Source: Ophiosphaerella korrae (taxonomy: Eukaryota; Ascomycota; Dothideomycetes; Pleosporales; Phaeosphaeriaceae). Taken from it: a stretch of DNA of 64,000 bases. Both the position numbers and the translations under genes were made by a program. Below the pieces are notes generated by a model. That model worked only from the letters and a program-made list of their open reading frames with translations, did not search any database and had not been told where the DNA came from. Shown here piece by piece: positions 1 to 12,015 of the stretch (position 1 is its first letter; every line of letters begins with the position of its first letter). The stretch spans positions 186,001 to 250,000 of the forward strand of contig JALNQF010000033.1 of the NCBI GenBank assembly GCA_028456385.1, written 5' to 3'.

Positions 1-1449
1 ACCCAGGTTCCCATCCTTTACGTTTTCCGTGTCATGACATGCGATGCATATTACGAGACACACACGGTTGATCCTGGTGCCATTGATCGCTGCGCGAGGC
101 CTGAGATAGAAGCAGGAGCAGCACGGGCATTCGCTTTGCTCGCCGCTTCAACATTCATATTTGGGCTCGCGAACTTGTTAGTCGCAGCCTGGACCATCAA
201 ACGTCTTGGAGTCAAACGTGCCCTCGTCATCCAGGTCATCTGGCCAGCCGTTCGTCTCTTGATCCAGACCATTGGTGTTCTGAAAGGCAGCAATATTGGC
301 ATCGCAATCGTACAAGCTTCTCAAATCATCACAATAATTGGCGGGCCAATGGGCTATGTCCTTTGCCTCAATGCCTTCGTGGCAGATGTGGCTGGACACG
401 AAGCGCGCACTGGCGCCCTTGGTCGTCTTCAGGGCTTCATGGATATTGGGGCTGCCATTGGCTTCCTCATCGGAGGTATTGTTGGTGAGACTTTCGGTAT
501 CATTTCGCCATTCTATATGACACTGGCACTCTTTTTTCTGTGCTTTGTCTTTGTGGCAATCGCACTACCTCCCACAAATCCTCCTGAAACGAAAGAGGAC
601 CAGCCGAATAGGCCGACCTTGGGACTTGCGCGCTTCTTCGGTCCTCTTTGGATTTTCACACCTCAAAAATGGAATCGAGAGGATGGAAGAATCACTACGC
701 AATTTGGAGCACTGGCACTCGGCATTGGCGTGTTCTTGGGAGTCCTTGCCACAGGCTACATCGCAGTTCTCTTGCAACAGTATGCAACTGCCGAATTTAG
801 CTTTGGTACTAAGGACAATGGTTGCTTGATCTTCATGTACTCCTCGTTACGAGGAGCATTTCTCTCGCTGGTGTTTCCTCGCATCATTGCAGGCGGCCGG
901 AAATTGCTCAAATCACCTAACGGAAGGCAGCAAAGCAAAATTCAAGAAGAGGAATCCCTCATTCAACAACAATTCATATCGCCCAACGAAATTGAAATAG
1001 CGGAACCATTAGGGACCGAGGACCCGGCGAACCCGCCCTTGAGTGACGAAAATGAGACATTTGAGTTCGACTTATTCTATGCTCGCTTCAGCGTTCTGCT
1101 AGACTCCATCTTTACCGGTCTCGCTGTTTTTGTGACCAGGGGTTGGCAAATGTATATTGTGGCACTGATGCTTCCATTTGCGGCGGGCACTGGTGCAGCT
1201 TCAAAGGGGTGTATTCTTCAAATGCTTCCAAGCAGCGATAGGATTAATGCCCTAAGTGGTATCACGCTGGTTGAAAACATTGCACGGCTATCGACTACTG
1301 TCGTGTTTGGCCTTGTCTTCTCATTGCTCGCAGAGGCGGGAAAAACACACTTGGTCTTCATTTGTAATGCTGCTGTTGCACTTTTAGCATTTGTCGTTCT
1401 GCTCTTTTCGCGTTTCCCACCGGAAGGTAGCCGGAGACTCGTGGTCTAA
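1..1449 (+). CDS. MFS transporter, 5'-truncated
   Basis: The frame is open from base 1 to the stop at 1447-1449, so the N-terminus lies upstream; the first ATG in view (34) is probably internal. About 480 residues are visible. Hydrophobic helices alternate with short loops. A glycine-rich stretch (residues about 135-165 from the ATG, with GRLQGFMDIGAAIGF followed by GGIVGE) fits MFS helices 4-5. A long acidic cytoplasmic loop follows at about residues 290-345, and then the second half of the bundle. The protein should be an integral membrane solute carrier; the substrate cannot be read from sequence. It lies 724 bp upstream of the Rieske oxygenase on the same strand and may supply substrate to the neighbouring catabolic genes, which is an inference. 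Confidence 0.85.
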   Translation, partial: TQVPILYVFRVMTCDAYYETHTVDPGAIDRCARPEIEAGAARAFALLAASTFIFGLANLLVAAWTIKRLGVKRALVIQVIWPAVRLLIQTIGVLKGSNIGIAIVQASQIITIIGGPMGYVLCLNAFVADVAGHEARTGALGRLQGFMDIGAAIGFLIGGIVGETFGIISPFYMTLALFFLCFVFVAIALPPTNPPETKEDQPNRPTLGLARFFGPLWIFTPQKWNREDGRITTQFGALALGIGVFLGVLATGYIAVLLQQYATAEFSFGTKDNGCLIFMYSSLRGAFLSLVFPRIIAGGRKLLKSPNGRQQSKIQEEESLIQQQFISPNEIEIAEPLGTEDPANPPLSDENETFEFDLFYARFSVLLDSIFTGLAVFVTRGWQMYIVALMLPFAAGTGAASKGCILQMLPSSDRINALSGITLVENIARLSTTVVFGLVFSLLAEAGKTHLVFICNAAVALLAFVVLLFSRFPPEGSRRLVV

Positions 1450-2173
1450 GACTCCAAATTCTTCCCGGATCGAACCTTTGATAGAATTAAAACGAGCCAT
1501 ACGCAAAATCTTTTGATACAGGTAGCAGCATATACTGGCTAGCTATGCCGCTAAAAGGGGTTATTTGCTGGGATTGCAACTACATTTTTAGAGGATATAG
1601 GACTAAAGCGCTCTTTTAATACGATACTTTGGATCTTCTTTTCTGCCATTTCAGGGATATGAGACATTCGGCTTCAGGTAGCTTACGTATAACGGAGAAT
1701 GTAACTGGAGTTCCCATACCAACATTGTATGATGCGCCTATTGAAACAGCGGACTCCACGAAGAATCTCATGCTATCTACGCCTTGCACCCAAGGTGCCA
1801 TGGTTTCAATCCATCTCAGTCTTGGCATGAACAATAGAATTTCAGATTCCGCTCACGTGAGTTTAGTAATCGGAATAGCTTCTCAGTATGCGATTGGAAT
1901 ACTTGCAGTGAGTATGCGATTGGCACGATTCTAACCAGTAGATATCATTGTTATCGAGATAACCCCTCATATCAAAGGTTTCATACGGACTTTTGATCCA
2001 TTCAGGGAAGTTGCCCGCAGTAGTGGTATCATTGTTGCATACAGCAAGCTTCTATTATGCTGTGGCTTCGGCAGTTAAATGCAAACGGCTCGACCGGTAA
2101 CCTTACACCATCCTTTTCAAATCTGCTTGCTATCACTGACTGAACCATCCCTCAGCTCATTCAAAGATTCATC
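1450..2173. other. Intergenic region upstream of the Rieske oxygenase
   Basis: No convincing gene is seen. It contains a 13-bp direct repeat (agtatgcgattgg) at 1885-1897 and 1911-1923, 26 bp apart, in the probable promoter of the oxygenase gene. The 101-codon ORF at 1629-1934 has no recognisable domain. Confidence 0.5.
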
Positions 2174-3457
2174 ATGGCCTCATACATCAAGCAAGTCCTA
2201 GGATACAACAACACTACAACTTCTCAGCCAAAAACTTCATTAGGAGTTCCCGCTTCATGGTATTGTAGCCCTGAACTATACGAGCTAGAGCGCAGAGCAA
2301 TATTCTCCAAAAAGTGGATGCTAGTCACGCACCGTAATCGCTTTAATAACCCAGGGGACTATTTGCGCTTCACAGAAGCAGGATTCTCTTTCTTCCTGTG
2401 CTTGGACCGCAATGGGCGCATTGGAGGGTTTCACAATATCTGTCGTCATCGAGGATTTCCTTTGGTCCATGACGCTGGTGGAAACATGAAAATATTGGCA
2501 TGCAAGTACCACAGCTGGTCATACGGCATCGATGGAAAGCTAGCAAAGGCTCCATACTTCGAAAATCTATCAGATTTCAAGAAGGCTGACAACAATCTGT
2601 TACCAATCCACGTCCATATTGATAAATTGGGATTCATCTGGGTGAATCTAGAAGCCGCAGCAGTGCCTTCAACATCTTGGGAAGAACAATTTCCCAGGGC
2701 AGATACTCAAAATCGATTTGAACCATTCGATTTCTCAGAATACCCCTATCATCATACCTGGTCTCAACAAGTTGACTGCAACTGGAAAGTTCTAGCGGAC
2801 AACTACAATGAATGTCTGCATTGTCATACCGCTCATCCGGACACTAGACCATTGGTTGAGATGCATGCTTACAAAGTTGAAGGAGATGAAGGCTCTTTGA
2901 AACATTTCAACAAACGGCAAGAAGAAGGGTTGAACGATGGAAACATTCAAATCGCAAGCACTTACTACTTCCCAAATGCTTGCATGACAGTGTCGTAAGT
3001 AGCTCCTTCATATATTTAGAGATACTGGAACTGATAAGCTGCAAGACCTGACTTCTTCTACCATATGAGGTGTGTGCCAACTTCAGCAACAACTTGTTCC
3101 ATGGAGTATGACGTATACCGACACAAAAACGCGACCGACCACGACTTCGACAACATCGACCAGTTCTTCAAGCGCGTTTTAGGGGAAGACAAATGGCTTT
3201 GCAACCATACCCAAGCCAGCATGAATGCAGGAGTTTATGTTAACGGGCAAATGCATTCTGAATACGAGTCAGGCCCTTTATACTTTCAATCGCTAGTCAA
3301 GAAGGCTATCTTAGAACATAGACAACAGGAGCAGAAATCGGGCAAGAAAATATGGCCGTCAATGCAGAGAGTAACCAGTGAAAGGGTTACAAAGGAGATG
3401 GAGTTCTGCTCTGGTTTAGTTTGTGACTCGGAGAAAACCATGTCTCTGAATTGGTGA
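2174..3457 (+). CDS. Rieske non-haem iron oxygenase, choline monooxygenase-like
   Basis: Exons 2174-2994 and 3046-3457 encode 410 residues. The 51-nt intron (gtaagt...gcaag) restores SPDFFYHMRCVPTS, a segment conserved in the family. The [2Fe-2S] Rieske ligands are C90, H92, C110 and H113. The mononuclear iron site is in NYNECLHCHTAHP, with H216 and H221. Family members hydroxylate or N-demethylate quaternary ammonium compounds such as choline, glycine betaine, carnitine or proline betaine, using electrons from a separate reductase. Length fits the family (about 400-440 residues). The substrate is not determinable. The neighbouring Zn2Cys6 regulator and FAD amine oxidase suggest it performs the first step on an N-methylated amine. 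No targeting peptide is obvious. Confidence 0.9.
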
Positions 3458-3783
3458 TGGCACTCTGTGGGCGTATCAGTTTGTACATGAAATCCAGAGC
3501 TCGGCTTAGAGAACCAATATCATATCCATCAAAATCGTTGATTTTATCTGTGAAATTTTCGAATGTCTTCCTTCTTCGACATGCTCACCTTATCTTCATT
3601 TGAGTAGATTTGTTGAAATATTTATCTTTTTTAGGTCTAGCTCAGTTTACTCGCACGGCTACTATGATGCGGGGTTGAGGTCACTCATGGATTTTTGAAT
3701 CTCGTCTCCAGTGTAACATAGACGACAGCTGTTAACGTTTTATGCACTATACTATCTATTACCTCAAACATAAGTCTTCTAGA
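3458..3783. other. Intergenic, oxygenase terminator and regulator promoter
   Basis: AT-rich, with no gene seen. A tRNA-like string near 3634 was considered and rejected. Confidence 0.5.
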
Positions 3784-6197
3784 ATGCGATACCATTCTAT
3801 GCCGTCAAGCAGAAAGCCACGGAACTACAAACGTGTGTCACAAGCATGCAGCAACTGTCGGCAAGTAACTGTTCACACGGCAATGTGAACATTACAATCT
3901 AAGACGAAACCATAGGCGAAAAAAAATCCGCTGTCCTGGGGAAAAGCCGTCATGTTCCCACTGTGTTCGACTGAAGCAAAGCTGTCTATATCCCAACAGC
4001 CGATCCAATGGTGAGAATCCAGGTCGTAGTTCAAATGACCGTTTGGTAATTCATCACCTCGAAAGAAATTTGTTCTCTTTGGATACTAAAAATTGATACA
4101 GGAAGAAAGAGTCGCACAGCTTGAAGACAGGATCGATTTGGTATATGATAACCCATGGTGAGGCTGCACTCTTAGATATACCCAACGTCGCCTTTCGCGT
4201 TAATACTCAATAAACCACAGTGTTCATACTGGGCTACCACATGCTGTTACTGAAATTCAAATTAGCCCTATGACCACGGTACAAAGTTCGCCAACCTCAT
4301 CAGGGTAAGTAAACTATGTGTGCGACGACAACGAGGATGACAACACTGACTTCATCAGTCTTCTCCCATCCCACCAAATCATCAAGCGTGCTATTGAATT
4401 TTATTTCAAATATGCACATAGGCAACCTCTCTGGCTTTTCGATCGCGATGGTTCCCTGAATGTAAACTCATGCGAGGAGCTACTTCTGACTACATTGAGT
4501 ATTGCTGCACAGCATTCGAGTGATAACGCAGACCAAGAAAATCCAGTTTCTCATCAAACATACAACGAGTCCGCCAGAACTCAAATTATGTTAAGGATTG
4601 CAACCGGGAGTGTAGATCTCGCTATTCTCCAAGCCTTATGTCTTCTTGCATATTCCAACATTTTGTGCAAGTAATCTCGATACTCAGTCGCAGTTGATTT
4701 ATTAATTAAGAACAGCGAATGAAATCAGTCTTGCAAAATTCAATACCACGCTTGCCAGAACGCTACTCACTAGCTCTGGCTTGGAAACCCAATTATCGTC
4801 AGAGCGATCGCCCAAACTTGAAGAGCAACGAAAACTTATTTGGAGTATTTTCATGCTAGTTTATATATTTGGCCAGGAAGAAAGGAAGCCCTCTCTCATT
4901 GAGGACATTCACCATCCCCGTTATCTCAAGATGGAGTCTGTCCTTCAGCAATCATCTAGTCCTTGCCCTTTGCTCCCGTATGAATCATACAACGATGACG
5001 GGGAGATGTCGTTAGGGATATGGGCCCATATGGTGAGTATGGTCAGCCTATGGACAGACATCAGGTTCTACGTTTCCAAATGCGCAGAGGGCACAATGGG
5101 AGAACCATGGAAGCCTGGCTCAACGTACACTCTCATAAACTCACATATTCTGGATTTGGAAAGAACGTTCCCAGACTTTTACCGGTACGACTCAGCAAAC
5201 TTTTCGCATAGGTCAATAGCCGAGATATCTGCCAAACGAGATTATTGGCTTCCGTGGCTACGTGTTCAGATTAACTATCATACGGTCCACTGCATGTTGA
5301 ATCACCCGTTCCTGCTCTCAGCCACAAAACCCAAAACCATCACGGGTACGAACATGTTTTGGAAAAACTCTTCTCATCTGGCATTGCTGCATAGTACATG
5401 GATCAGCCGCCTACTTGAAATGGCCAAGGCGAAGGATCTGCATTTGAGCGACCCTTCGTTCACCTATTCTGCCGTGGTTGCTGCTACATTACATACATAC
5501 TGGAGCCGGGCCTCTGATGCCACGATACGAGCATCGGCGATGAAGAATTTACATATATGCTGCGCATTTGTGACGGAATGGGGCCCTAAATGGCCCCTTT
5601 GCCAATTTTTAGTGAGTAATAACACTTAAATTATGTTAGGAATATACTAAGAAAATGTCATAGGCAACAAAAATGAATAACTTTCTTCATTGCATGTTCA
5701 ACGTGCGACCTACACAACACGATGCGCAAGACATTGATAGGGAAAGAGTATCTTTGATGTGGGACATCCTCGAAATCGATGGTTTCCGATCAGATCATCA
5801 AGGAAAGGGGATTTTCCAGCCGTCCTTCGCGCGCGAACAAAGTGTAAACTTTAGCTTGCGACAGGGCGAGTTTACCCTTGAAGACCCTGATATCGTATCA
5901 CCGTCTGAAGATATTCATAACCCATTCGGAGACTACGCCGCGCCTCCCGATCATTCCTTTTTACCAGTTGCAAATCAATTGGACGAAAGCAGTATGTCTC
6001 AAACTGCCGATACATTCGCAGGGGCTCAGGACTTCTCGCAAAGCATGGAGCTGTCACATAGCAGTCTGAATGGTTTCCCTCCATTGCTTGACTGGGCATG
6101 GACTCCAGACGATACTCAAGTGCTTCAAGATGTAGATATCAGATTCTATCAGCCAAGCGGTGCGAACCTTGATTGGTGGGATGGCGGTATCTTATGA
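3784..6197 (+). CDS. Zn2Cys6 fungal transcription factor
   Basis: Seven exons (3784-3860, 3916-4045, 4102-4157, 4221-4304, 4359-4666, 4716-5611, 5664-6197) give 694 residues. The N-terminal zinc cluster reads CSNCRRKKIRC, then six cysteines in the usual spacing ending in QSCLYP, followed by an ERVAQLEDRID coiled coil. The middle region (LLPSHQIIKRAIEFYF, LWLF) matches the fungal_trans homology domain, and the acidic tail (EDPD, LDESS) could be an activation domain. The first intron is GC-AG: only that donor keeps the six-residue spacing between cysteines 2 and 3. Intron 5 is either GC-AG (4667-4715) or a 40-nt GT-AG (4671-4710). The start could also be ATG 3799. It is probably a nuclear pathway regulator of the flanking oxygenase and oxidase. 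Confidence 0.85.
3861..3915 (+). other. GC-AG intron in the Zn2Cys6 regulator
   Basis: The donor is gcaagt and the acceptor is catag, 55 nt. The nearby GT donor (3865) shifts the frame and destroys the zinc cluster, while the GC donor gives C-x2-C-x6-C exactly. Confidence 0.85.
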
Positions 6198-6743
6198 AAG
6201 TTGTCATGTCACTTTGGTATCCCATATCCAACGATCAATTGCAGGACTCAAATCTCAAAATCGATAATTACCAACCACAAATGCGCAGGCAAATCAAATT
6301 CGGGAGACTCTGGCCTGGCCCGTAAATGCAGGTGTGGCGCTGAGAACCGCACCCGCGTGACACCTTCGACCTAATACAATTTGTTCTAGCGATTCAAAGC
6401 ACTTGCTTTATCAGCCACGATAGCACAATACGAGCAGATTGTGCATCCACGGTATGCTCGTTCGGCCTTTGTCATGTGATCGGATTGATAACGAGATCGT
6501 CGTCCGCGTGACCGGTATCAACCACTATCACGATAGGCTTCCCAGTATCTCGGTTCCATTATCAAACAGCCCGGATACAATGCCCGGATTCGTTCTCTCG
6601 ATAAACCTGCCACAGATACGAGGAAAAAAAGGGTCTTTCAGAATCGCACCTTCCATGCGAGTGCAAATCACTTTGGAGCGCAGACAAACGTCAGGTCTGG
6701 GACCATAACTACTGTAGTTTGATTAGGCTATTGCTCTGGATAT
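6198..6743. other. Intergenic between convergent genes
   Basis: This is the shared 3' region of the regulator and the FAD oxidase. The 89-codon ORF at 6439-6708 has no recognisable features. I see nothing else. Confidence 0.5.
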
Positions 6744-8152
6744 CTACAGCATCGCCCTCTCCGCCTGCGTGAATTCCCTCCTCATCGGCCCACCCCGACT
6801 CCCATCCCCTTCAAACGCATTGTGCCCACGATACTCCCGTCTAAACCGCCACATCACCTTTAAATCCTCCGCCAACCTGCGCTCCAACGCATCAACCGTG
6901 TACCGCCCCAACACAGGAAGGAACTTGAATCCGCTATGACAAAACAATTAGCCTCACAAATCATCTTTGGTGCCGCGTCCAAAACTCACTGTCCACTACC
7001 CCCGGTTGCAATAAACAGGTTTGCATGATCGGGGTGGTAGTCGACGACAAAGTCGCTAGTGGGCGTATCCGTGTACCAGCAAACTGCCGTACGATCGAAC
7101 TCGCGCCCAGCAAGTTCGGGAAGCACCTCCCGCAGCCCGTCACGAAGGCGCTGAACAGCATCCTGGGGCGCGAAATTCGTGCGGGAGTGCCGGGGCGCAG
7201 TGGGCGGGGACGACAGCGCGGCGATGCTCTCGTTGTGCTGGGCGCTTGGGCGAGCGTGCGTGTAGCCCCAGCCGTGCACGGCGATTTTGAGATAGCCGGT
7301 TCGTTCGTGCGGGGGGAAACAGAACCAGCCGCTGTCAATGTTGATGTAGATGGGAAGATTCTTGTACGTTTGTTCCTCCTCTTTTGTGAGCTTGAGGAAG
7401 CCGAGGACTTGGCCCGTGGAAAGAACGGAGTCGTACATCGGTATAAGTCGAGATGTCCAGGATCCGGTAGCTAGTACGAATAGATCGCCGTGTATGAGGT
7501 TCCCAGATTGCGTCTTTGCGCTCGTGATGTTTCCAGTCTTGTCGTCTTTTGTGAAGTCGGTGACGGTGCCGTGAGCTCCGCTGATAAATGAGACTCCGGC
7601 TTCAATGCAACGGTCGCGCAAATCAGTGATTGCAAGTCCGGCGTCCGCCCAGCCGGCCTGGGAATTACAATATCCATAGAATCCAGGCGTAGCTAGAGTT
7701 CCTGTCAAAGCTGGGAATTCTGTCTTTGCTGCTTCCGCACTGTGTATCTGCTGCCAGGGTAATGAGAGACGACGCAGGTTTCCTAAACATTTATTGATGT
7801 AACCTCGTCCAGCGTCTTTCGCCGTGGCCAGTATGAAGGGTTGCTTGAAGAACACTTTTTTGTAGATTGGAGATGATGACCATAAATCATATGCTTCCTT
7901 AGCTAACTTGGTGTAGTGCAGAGCGGCATAGTCAAATCGAATGATTCTGGAAATGTCGACACTGGATCCATCTGGCACCTAACATAGTCAGAGTAGGACC
8001 GTAAAAAAGAGCAGGGTTTAGTATTTTAATACAGGAGGCACATGGCGATCAAGCACAATGATATTGCGATAGCCTCTCTCGCTGAGTTCATACGCAGTGC
8101 TCAGTCCGAAAACTCCAGCTCCAACTATTACGATTCGGGCGTCCCTATCCAT
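6744..8152 (-). CDS. FAD-dependent amine oxidase (sarcosine/pipecolate/saccharopine oxidase type)
   Basis: The exons in coding order are 8152-8033, 7978-6990 and 6933-6744, giving 432 residues. The N-terminus has the dinucleotide-binding motif IVIVGAGVFGLSTAYEL, followed by PDGSSVDISRIIRFDY, typical of the fungal DAO/MSOX family. Towards the C-terminus CWYTDTPTSDFVVDYHP corresponds to the region that carries the covalent flavin cysteine in monomeric sarcosine oxidases. GGSGHGFKFLPVLG closes the FAD domain. The family oxidises secondary amines (sarcosine, N-methyl amino acids, pipecolate, saccharopine) with release of H2O2 and is often peroxisomal. The C-terminal tripeptide AML is not a clear peroxisome signal. 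It converges on the Zn2Cys6 regulator; a role after the Rieske enzyme is inferred from this. Confidence 0.9.
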
Positions 8153-8585
8153 GACGATAATCCTGCTTTGTTGGGAAACAAACCAAATATACAGAAAAAG
8201 AACGAATTCTGAGAGTTCGAGAAAAACTGGTCTTCTGGCGCAGTGAATCAATGTATGCGTCTTTCTATAGAACGACGAGCCGTGAGCGGGAACACGGATT
8301 CTTTCCGAATTCCGAAGCAGGGCTGACCTATCGCGTTGACATGCGAAGAGCCGAAAGCACCAAACTAATGCGACGGAATGGATCAGGGATACATGTGAGC
8401 TCCAACATCAACCAATCGTGTATTCTAAAGCCGTAAAACATTATCTCGTACGTCTATTCCCAACCGTTGATATCACCGCGCATGCAGCCAATAACCGCAA
8501 ATAAACACCAATCAATGCTGTGAAAACCTCAGATCTATTCCTTCAAACGCCGTGTGCTAGGTAGGTATTTACCGTTCTTTGAGGG
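8153..8585. other. Intergenic / FAD oxidase promoter
   Basis: This is the 5' flank of the FAD oxidase and the 3' flank of the coiled-coil gene. I see no gene or clear motif. Confidence 0.5.
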
Positions 8586-10844
8586 CTAATACAAGGACCT
8601 CCGCTTAATCTTGTTCCTGTATGCTGTTAGTGTATGTCTTATAATAACTCGTTTGGCCATATACTTACGTAGCACCCCAGCTCCGTCTATTCACTGGCCC
8701 TGCTGCAGTCTTTGGTCTCTCATCCTCATCGTCATCGTTTGCCGCTTGTGATGCGTAATATCTGGGTGTATTTCTTCTCACATTAGGAGGCCTGGCATTT
8801 TGCGGTATCGGGGTTGCTGAATCGGTGCATAACGGATCTTGACTTCTGACCGTGGGCGCCGCTGTGTTCGGGCGGGGGAGGTTGTTGCTGTTATTTGTAG
8901 CCGGTGCAGCTCTGCTCTTCGGTCTTTCACTTGCTCCGCACCCTTCAGTCTGCATTGATTCGGTAACGGTGTTTGACTTTGGATCTTTCTTGACCATCTT
9001 TTTAACGAGGTCTCTGAATCCCAGGCTCCGCCTCTTGAAGGGCCTTAGCTCAGGTGGTGGTGCGTCACTAGATATCAGGCTCCATCGATTCGAGGTACTT
9101 TTACTCCGTATATGTCTTTTTGGAGTCTCTTGAATGCTGTTATTTGATTCATCCACCGCTGGTAAGGGCGTCGTAGGCAATGCTTCTGTTGCAGTTTCAT
9201 CTGACGATCGCGTCAGTGGTGCGCTCGGTCCTTGCGTAAGAGTCGCCCCACTTGACCGCGCTGAAGTACGTTCTGTTGATGCTATGTGAATACGTGGGCG
9301 TTGCAATGCAAGGCGTTCGCGGTCAAGCATGAGTTGATCTTTTGTAGCTTGAAGTTCACTGACTACTTGTTTGAGGCGTTCGATTTCGTCTTGGTCCTGT
9401 GTGTGAAAACTCACCGCGGCGTCTACTTCCGCTTGGAGGTCTTTGACATAACTGTCTTTTCCTGCAATAGTCTTCTTTAGTGAGTCAATTTCCTCAGCCT
9501 TCGCAGCAAGGGCATCTCGGCTCTGGCGTTGATAGATCAGCCAAAGTATTTACAGTTACGTGACTAAGATTTACATACCTCTTTGAGTTGACCTTCCATC
9601 CTCTGAAAGTGTGCGCGATGCACAACGCTCGGACGAGCCGTCTCTAGGTCGTCGCTGATGGCTTTTTCTAGCCGCAATTGAGCTCGTAGAGCCTCCGCCT
9701 CTTCTTCGGAAGTAAACGTACGGGCATTCGCATCATGTAGTCTTTTCTCCAGCACATGTAGCTTTGTATGGAGTCGAATATTGTCTTCCTGTGCAGTATC
9801 AAACATTGCCTCAAGCTCGTCTTTATCTTCTTCAATAGTCGGAAGTCGGACTGTAGAATTGGTGCAGACTTTCTGTTGCTCCTCTTCAAGTTTGATCGCC
9901 AGCTCTTGCAATTGCTCTCGGGTTTGTGCGTGAAGTGCTCGCTCTTCCTTTAAGGCTTCCTGTACCTTCCTTGTGATATCCCGTGCTCTTTGTAACTCGG
10001 CTTGCTGATTGACAACCTCCTCAGTTGCCTTTTTGGCAACGGCAAGTTGCTCACGTAGACTTGCAATGGTCTCCTCCTCGGCACTCAGCGAATCAGGTCG
10101 CGTCGAATCCCGGTCCTCAGGATCCGTCACACTTCGTCCTTTCTTCACGCGTAGAAGTCGAACCTCTAGTGCCTGATCGCCTTCCCTTTTCTCCTCATAC
10201 TCATGACCAAATTTCGGACTTGCCTGGCGATCCAAGCGAGTCAAGCGCTCTTTCAGTAACTTTAGTTGTGCATCTTTCAATTCGACAGTCGCCCTCTGCT
10301 GCTGGAACACCTCCTCTAGCTTAGCGTCGTGTTCCATGATATACTTCTCTTTCTGTTCGTTGCCTTTGCGCAGGGCAAAGAGCTCAATATCCTTTCGATA
10401 GACAATGGTTTGATGCTCTCTTGACATATTTTGCTTGGTCGTTTTCATTTCTTCGCGCAATCTGCAGTACTCGGCGAATGTCTCATTTAGCGTCTCGCGA
10501 GCATTCTTGAGTTCTTCTCTGGTTCGTCGCAACAGGATCTCCTTAGCTTTGTGTGCTGTTTTTAGGTCAACAAGGGCGCCTTGGAGTCGCACGATTTCTT
10601 CATTGGTGTCCTTTGTGTTGGATGTGGGATCTGTAACTCCTGATGTCGAAGGTGCCATTGGCCGGCCATCATTTGCCTTATTTGGGGGGCTTGGGGCGTC
10701 AGACTTGGTCAGAACAAAGTGCACAGGGCTCTGGCGCGCCCTGGAGGTTTCAGCAACCGATGAAACTTGAGGATAATGGCCTGATTTGTCAGGGGCATTA
10801 GCGTCCGCATCCAGATCGCGCTCAAACACGTCGAATGAAGCCAT
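8586..10844 (-). CDS. Coiled-coil protein of unknown function
   Basis: The exons in coding order are 10844-9579, 9522-8669 and 8616-8586, giving 716 residues. The last exon codes for only ten residues and a stop, so the exact end is less certain. Residues 1-80 are polar and probably disordered. From about 85 to 500 the protein is rich in E, K, Q, R and L in heptad-like order (for example EEIVRLQGALVDLKTAHKAK), which predicts long coiled coils. The C-terminal 200 residues are basic and low in complexity, with phosphorylatable S/T-P sites and a basic segment FRDLVKKMVKK. No catalytic domain is visible. A cytoskeletal, spindle-pole or septal scaffold role would fit the shape, but nothing in the sequence proves it. 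Confidence 0.75.
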
Positions 10845-12015
10845 GACTATGATAATTAGCGACCATCAACTTCGAGATGATGCTCCGTGAAGGTTGACTT
10901 GTAAAACTTCGGCGCAGGCAAATATAACGCGTATATGATACCAAGGAGCCGCTACCACCGAGAATGAGCGCACGCAGGCCCAGAATCGACTAAAGAAAGT
11001 CGACACGAAGGTGAGTACGATACCGAATGCTGCGCGTCGGTTCCGCGACACGTTTAAGCTGCAATGACACTCGCCTGAGTTTGGTTTGCACGTTGGTTCC
11101 GCAATGCACCGCAATGCGCCGCAACGCAACTCGGCAGCACGTCAATAATGAACACAGGTCATACAAATAGGTAGTGCTCCTGTGATCTAGTCAGCGAATG
11201 TTCAAGTCTTATTTGAAACAGCGTCCAGATGTTGTGCAAATACATTGGGCATTTATTGTAACATTGCCATGAGCGAAGGCGCATTTCACTACCTTTTATT
11301 GATAGTGTTTTTTCGCAGCTCTCATCTTCAATCTGGACAGACTCAAGCACCAAATTTAGACGTACCTAACAGTTTGACACGAATAAGACTTCTCGGTGTA
11401 CCTATTTCAACGAGAAACACGCTAACGCTCCCAGAAGCGAAGGATTGTACTGTCCCAGAATATTGGATTCAGACTGAGGCAAACACGCAACGCGTGGGTG
11501 TTGAACTAGTGATCACAAAGATCGTGGATAGTCTTTGGGTTCTTTGGGTGCTGTGGCTTTGACGATGTCAACTAGACTGTAGCACGCAACTGCGGAGGCG
11601 GATGATTGTGAAGCAAATGACTTTGTGATTCAGACTGATGCATTCAAAAATCGCGATGTGGGATGATGCCACAGCCTCGAACACAAAGGAGAGATGCTCC
11701 TGAACAAGCTTCGTGGGTCGTGGTATTCGTTTTTATTATCGTTGATATGAAACCGTGTACGGTGCTATGTACCGAAAAGAAAATGCAGGTATGGAGAAGA
11801 AGGCGGGAGGAAAACTTCAGAATGGACAAAAGCGCGAATCGAGAAGAGGGGGAAAGGTATATGAAAACGAAAAGATGCATGAGTGCCCAAATGACTTGTG
11901 GAGCAGAAAGTGACCCGACGCCGCGCTGAATGCATCCGAGAAGGATATCGTAGCAACAGTAAAGGACTTGGAGACATGGATTTAGAGAACTGGGGCCACT
12001 CGGTGACTGGCCGGC
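10845..12015. other. Long intergenic region with a small 10-bp tandem repeat
   Basis: No supported gene. Bases 11101-11130 hold three imperfect copies of a 10-bp unit (gcaatgcacc, gcaatgcgcc, gcaacgcaac). Short ORFs here (for example 11245-11562) show no domain or codon signal I trust. Confidence 0.45.

Noticed and set aside
3630..3710. tRNA-like string ggtctagctcagttt
   Set aside because: It resembles a D-loop, but no matching acceptor stem, anticodon arm or GTTCGA-type T-loop follows.
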